Assembly: GCA_023717525.1 (NCBI GenBank)
Contig: JAMQPK010000154.1
Location: 1-49,433 of the forward strand
Reading direction: 5' to 3'
DNA length: 49,433 bases
From: Vicinamibacterales bacterium
GTDB lineage: Bacteria; Acidobacteriota; Vicinamibacteria; Vicinamibacterales; JAMQPK01
Below are positions 46,308 through 49,433 of this stretch, in pieces; the first letter of the stretch is position 1; every line of letters starts with the position of its first letter. The position numbers were made by a program, and so were the translations under genes. Below the pieces are notes generated by a model. The model was not told the DNA's origin. It was given only the letters and a program-made list of their open reading frames with translations, and did not search any database.

Positions 46308-47631
46308 GATCCCACGCTACACCCACCCCGACATGGGGCGCATCTGGAGCGAAGAGCGAAGGTTCGAGACCTGGCTGCAGGTCGAAATTGCGGCTGCCGA
46401 GGCGATGGCCGAGGCCGGCATCATCCCGCAGGATGCCGCGCGGGACATCCGCGAGCGCGCCAAGTTCGATGTCGCCCGCATCAACGCGATTGAAGAAATC
46501 ACCCAGCACGACGTCATCGCCTTTACTACGGCCGTTGCCGAGCATGTCGGCCCTTCGGCCCGCTGGCTGCATTTCGGTCTCACATCGTCAGACGTCGTCG
46601 ATACGGCGCAAGCGCTGCAGATGCGCGAGGCGAGCGACCTGCTCCTGAAGGACATCGACGCGCTGATGGACACAGTGCGCCAGCGCGCCCAGGAGCACCG
46701 CGGCACGCCGATGATCGGGCGCACCCACGGCGTTCATGCCGAGCCGATGACCTTCGGCCTGAAGCTGGCGCTGTGGTACGCAGAGCTGCAGCGCGACTCA
46801 GACCGGATTGCGCGGGCCCGGGCGGGAATTTCGGTGGGAAAAATCTCCGGAGCCGTCGGCACGTTCGCGCATCTCGACCCTTCGATCGAGGCGAGGATCT
46901 GTCAGAAACTCGGCTTGGAGCCGGCCCCGGTGTCGTCGCAGGTGATTCAGCGCGACCGGCATGCCGAGTTGATGACGGCCGTGGCCATTACCGGCGCCTC
47001 ACTGGAGAAATTCGCGCTCGAAGTACGCGGGCTTCAGAAGACCGAGATTGGCGAGGTGCAGGAGCCATTCGGCAAAGGTCAGAAGGGCTCCTCGGCGATG
47101 CCGCACAAGCGCAACCCCATTGGCTGCGAGCAGATTACCGGGTTGGCCAGGCTGTTGCGGGGCAACGCGCACGCCGCCCTCGAGAACATTGCGCTCTGGC
47201 ACGAACGCGACATCTCGCATTCATCGGTCGAGCGCGTCATTCTCCCGGACAGCTTCATCGCTCTCGACCACATGCTGCGTCGCTTCACCAGAATAGTGAA
47301 GGGCCTCGTCGTGCATGTCGATCGCATGCGCCAGAACCTCGAGCTGTCGCGCGGCGTGGTGTTTTCAGGAACGGTGCTGCTCGAGCTCGCGCAGCGCGGC
47401 ATCTCGCGCGAGCAGGCGTACGAGTGGGTGCAACGCAACGCACTCCGCTCCTACGACGAGCAAAAGGATTTCAAAGAGCTGCTGCTCGCCGACAAGGACG
47501 TCGTGGGTGTGCTGGATGCCAAGACGGTGGAAGACGCCTTCAATTTGAAGGTCCAGTTGAAGAATGTGGACGCGGTTTTCGATCGCGTCTTCGGTGCGCC
47601 CGTCGGCGCCGGACCAAGGACCAAGAACTAA
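46306..47631 (+). CDS. purB: Adenylosuccinate lyase
   Basis: A 441-residue homotetrameric lyase acting twice in purine synthesis (SAICAR and adenylosuccinate cleavage). Motifs: MIPRYTHPDMGRIWSEERRF, EITQHDVIAFTTAVAE, WLHFGLTSSDVVDTAQAL, MIGRTHGVHAEPMTFGLKLA and the signature GSSAMPHKRNPIGCEQITGL with the catalytic Ser. Length matches. The final residues (GPRTKN) and TAA stop come from a heptamer repeat tract, so the C-terminal tail is repeat-encoded. Start ATG 46306 lies in another small tract. Confidence 0.96.
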   Translation: MIPRYTHPDMGRIWSEERRFETWLQVEIAAAEAMAEAGIIPQDAARDIRERAKFDVARINAIEEITQHDVIAFTTAVAEHVGPSARWLHFGLTSSDVVDTAQALQMREASDLLLKDIDALMDTVRQRAQEHRGTPMIGRTHGVHAEPMTFGLKLALWYAELQRDSDRIARARAGISVGKISGAVGTFAHLDPSIEARICQKLGLEPAPVSSQVIQRDRHAELMTAVAITGASLEKFALEVRGLQKTEIGEVQEPFGKGQKGSSAMPHKRNPIGCEQITGLARLLRGNAHAALENIALWHERDISHSSVERVILPDSFIALDHMLRRFTRIVKGLVVHVDRMRQNLELSRGVVFSGTVLLELAQRGISREQAYEWVQRNALRSYDEQKDFKELLLADKDVVGVLDAKTVEDAFNLKVQLKNVDAVFDRVFGAPVGAGPRTKN

Positions 47632-47645
47632 GGACCAAGGACCAA
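47611..47645 (+). repeat. Heptamer tandem repeat between purB and purS (GGACCAA type)
   Basis: Five exact steps: GGACCAA, GGACCAA, GAACTAA, GGACCAA, GGACCAA. The purB stop TAA (47629-47631) is the only variation that creates a stop, in the third unit. purS begins three bases after the tract, so the repeat also forms the spacer upstream of purS in place of an ordinary ribosome-binding site. Confidence 0.93.
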
Positions 47646-47648
47646 TTC

Positions 47649-47909
47649 ATGCGTGCACGCGTGTTCGTCACTCTGAAACCGTCGGTTTTCGACCCGCAGG
47701 GGAGAACCATCGTCGATGCCCTGCACTCGCTCGGCTACGGGGGCGTCGAGGACGTTCGCCAGGGCAAGTACTTCGAACTGGAGCTGGCAGCCGAGTCGAG
47801 CGACAAGGCCCGTTCACTGGCGTCCGAAGTTGCCGACAAGCTGCTGGCCAACCCGGTGATTGAAAGTTATCGCATCGAGGTCATGGACAGCCGAGATACG
47901 CAAATATGA
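47649..47909 (+). CDS. purS: Phosphoribosylformylglycinamidine synthase, PurS subunit
   Basis: An 86-residue protein: [60 protein letters not shown]. This is PurS, a structural subunit that joins PurQ and PurL for FGAM synthesis. The gene overlaps purQ by four bases (ATGA). Its upstream spacer is made of the purB-terminal heptamers, with no clear Shine-Dalgarno sequence. Confidence 0.93.
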   Translation: MRARVFVTLKPSVFDPQGRTIVDALHSLGYGGVEDVRQGKYFELELAAESSDKARSLASEVADKLLANPVIESYRIEVMDSRDTQI

Positions 47910-48631
47910 AGTTCGCCGTCATCGTGTTCCCGGGATCGAATTGCGATCACGACGCGTTTCACGCCGTCAAGGACGTCCTGGGGCAGGGCGCTGAGTTCGT
48001 GTGGCACAAGGAAACCGACCTCCGGGGAGCCGATGTGGTCATCCTCCCGGGCGGCTTTTCGCACGGGGATTACCTGAGAACCGGCGCCATCGCGCGGTTC
48101 TCGCCCGTGATGAACGCCGTCAAGAGCTTCGCCGCAACCGGTGGGCCGGTTCTGGGTATCTGCAACGGCTTTCAGATTCTTCTCGAGGCTGGCCTGTTGC
48201 CTGGCGCGATGCTGCGCAATCGCGACCTGAAGTTCCATTGCGAGCATGTGCACGTCCGCGTGGAACAGACCGACACGCCCTTTACGCTGGCATGCGGGCC
48301 GAAGCAGGTCTTGCGGATCCCCATCGCTCACGGTGAAGGCAATTACTTCACGTCGCAGGAAGAACTCCGGCGTCTCGAGCAGAATCGCCAGATCGTGTTT
48401 CGCTACGTGAACGCGGCGGGAGTCGTCACCGACGATGCCAATCCCAACGGCTCGCTCGAATCGATTGCCGGTATTTGCAGTGAGGGGCGGAACGTCGTGG
48501 GCCTGATGCCGCATCCCGAGCGCGCCTGCGAACTGGCGGTGGGCAGCGCGGACGGGTTAGTGATGTTCGAATCGGTCGTGTCTGCGCTTGCTCAGGGCAC
48601 ACTGACCGGAGCTGAGAGAGCCTCCGCATGA
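47906..48631 (+). CDS. purQ: Phosphoribosylformylglycinamidine synthase, PurQ glutaminase subunit
   Basis: A 241-residue class I glutamine amidotransferase releasing ammonia for FGAM synthesis. Motifs: [39 protein letters not shown], the nucleophile Cys86 in [15 protein letters not shown], and the catalytic His/Glu in [10 protein letters not shown]. Length matches. ATGA overlaps at both ends with purS and purL show coupled translation of the three-subunit complex. Confidence 0.96.
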   Translation: MKFAVIVFPGSNCDHDAFHAVKDVLGQGAEFVWHKETDLRGADVVILPGGFSHGDYLRTGAIARFSPVMNAVKSFAATGGPVLGICNGFQILLEAGLLPGAMLRNRDLKFHCEHVHVRVEQTDTPFTLACGPKQVLRIPIAHGEGNYFTSQEELRRLEQNRQIVFRYVNAAGVVTDDANPNGSLESIAGICSEGRNVVGLMPHPERACELAVGSADGLVMFESVVSALAQGTLTGAERASA

Positions 48632-49433
48632 GCGCGTACGACAAGGCAACGCTCGATCGCCATGGATTGAACGGGGAAGAGTATCAGCGCATCGTTGGGG
48701 CGTTGAAGCGCGAGCCGACGCTCACTGAACTTGGCATCTTCTCGGTAATGTGGTCCGAGCACTGCAGCTACAAGAGCTCGCGCGTTCACCTCAGGAACCT
48801 GCCTACCACGGGTGCGCGCGTCCTGCAGGGACCTGGCGAAAATGCGGGCGCCGTCGACATCGGCAACGGGCTTGCGGCCGTCTTCAAAATCGAATCACAC
48901 AATCATCCGTCTTTCATCGAGCCCTATCAGGGCGCGGCGACCGGCGTCGGCGGCATCATTCGCGACATCTTCACGATGGGCGCGCGGCCCATCGCCTTGA
49001 TGAATTCGCTGCGGTTTGGCTCGCTCGACGATCCGCGCGTCCGCCGCAACATGGAGGGAGTCGTGGCCGGCATCGCCGGCTATGGCAACAGCATCGGGAT
49101 TCCCACTGTTGGCGGAGAGATCGCGTTCGAGGATGGTTACGCGGGCAACCCGCTGGTGAATGTCTTCTGTCTCGGAATCGCGAGGGCCGACGAGATCATC
49201 AAGGGGATCGCGAAAGGCACCGGCAACCCGGTGTACTACGTCGGCGCCAAGACCGGCCGAGATGGGATTCACGGCGCGACAATGGCGTCGGCCGAGTTCG
49301 ACGAGAAGTCAGCAGAGAAGCGGCCTGCCGTTCAGGTGGGCGATCCCTTCATGGAAAAGCTGCTGCTCGCAGCGTGTCTCGAGGTGATGCAGACCGATGC
49401 GCTCGTCGGCATCCAGGACATGGGCGCGGCGGG
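48628..49433 (+). CDS. purL: Phosphoribosylformylglycinamidine synthase, PurL synthetase subunit (3' end cut by window edge)
   Basis: The visible 268 codons give [100 protein letters not shown] and [20 protein letters not shown]. These are the small-type PurL (about 740 residues elsewhere) that works with separate PurS and PurQ. Start ATG overlaps the purQ stop by four bases. The right window edge removes the rest. Confidence 0.97.
   Translation, partial: MSAYDKATLDRHGLNGEEYQRIVGALKREPTLTELGIFSVMWSEHCSYKSSRVHLRNLPTTGARVLQGPGENAGAVDIGNGLAAVFKIESHNHPSFIEPYQGAATGVGGIIRDIFTMGARPIALMNSLRFGSLDDPRVRRNMEGVVAGIAGYGNSIGIPTVGGEIAFEDGYAGNPLVNVFCLGIARADEIIKGIAKGTGNPVYYVGAKTGRDGIHGATMASAEFDEKSAEKRPAVQVGDPFMEKLLLAACLEVMQTDALVGIQDMGAA

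Overview
The window looks like chromosomal DNA from a GC-rich, Gram-negative heterotroph, most likely an Acidobacteriota, possibly of the Vicinamibacteria type. This is inferred from a VWFA-type secreted protein of the kind common in Acidobacteria, a CarboxypepD_reg-type outer-membrane barrel, an MSHA-like secretin locus, standalone PurS/PurQ/PurL, and many GTG/TTG starts. No 16S rRNA is present to settle it. Genes are packed tightly, with many ATGA or TGATG overlaps. I see no tRNA, rRNA, transposase, phage gene or CRISPR. No gap between genes exceeds about 260 bases.

Layout. 1-5187 (minus): a metal-handling operon (ZIP transporter, ferritin-like/VIT exporter, YciI), then a three-gene operon (HTH-TonB fusion, membrane protein, secreted VWA protein). 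5293-7290: a small methyltransferase divergent from inositol-phosphate synthase. 7368-14972 (plus): an MSHA/type IV pilus-like assembly locus (secretin, ExeA-like ATPase, GspB-TPR, PilM-PilN, PilO-PilP) interrupted by acetyl-CoA synthetase. 15026-19113: a LolD-like ATPase facing an operon of a methylmalonyl-CoA mutase-type large subunit, OppD and OppF. 19143-19654: a small unknown protein behind a strong promoter and a structured leader. 19752-23859 (minus): glgC-eno-gpmI. 23918-27040: an exported protein and a CarboxypepD_reg/beta-barrel protein. 27295-31658: a PDZ/GAF/PAS histidine kinase with an NtrC-type regulator. 31760-37666 (minus): four glycosyltransferases in two paralogous pairs behind a charged scaffold-like protein. 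37749-39930 (minus): a UbiA-type prenyl-phosphate transferase and a DUF362 protein. 39963-40492 (minus): rpsU and a zinc-ribbon protein. 40644-49433: purine biosynthesis (purD, purE, purB, purS, purQ, purL) interleaved with mtaB, rlmN (minus) and an M16 peptidase.

The most striking non-coding signal is a set of about ten short tandem-repeat tracts, nearly all with a 7-base unit. The unit sequence differs at almost every site, but the unit length is kept. Many tracts have a second arm in inverted orientation. They lie at gene ends, often supply the stop codons of convergent genes, abut -10-like boxes of apparently leaderless genes, and one lies inside the acs coding sequence. This is the best candidate here for an under-described system.
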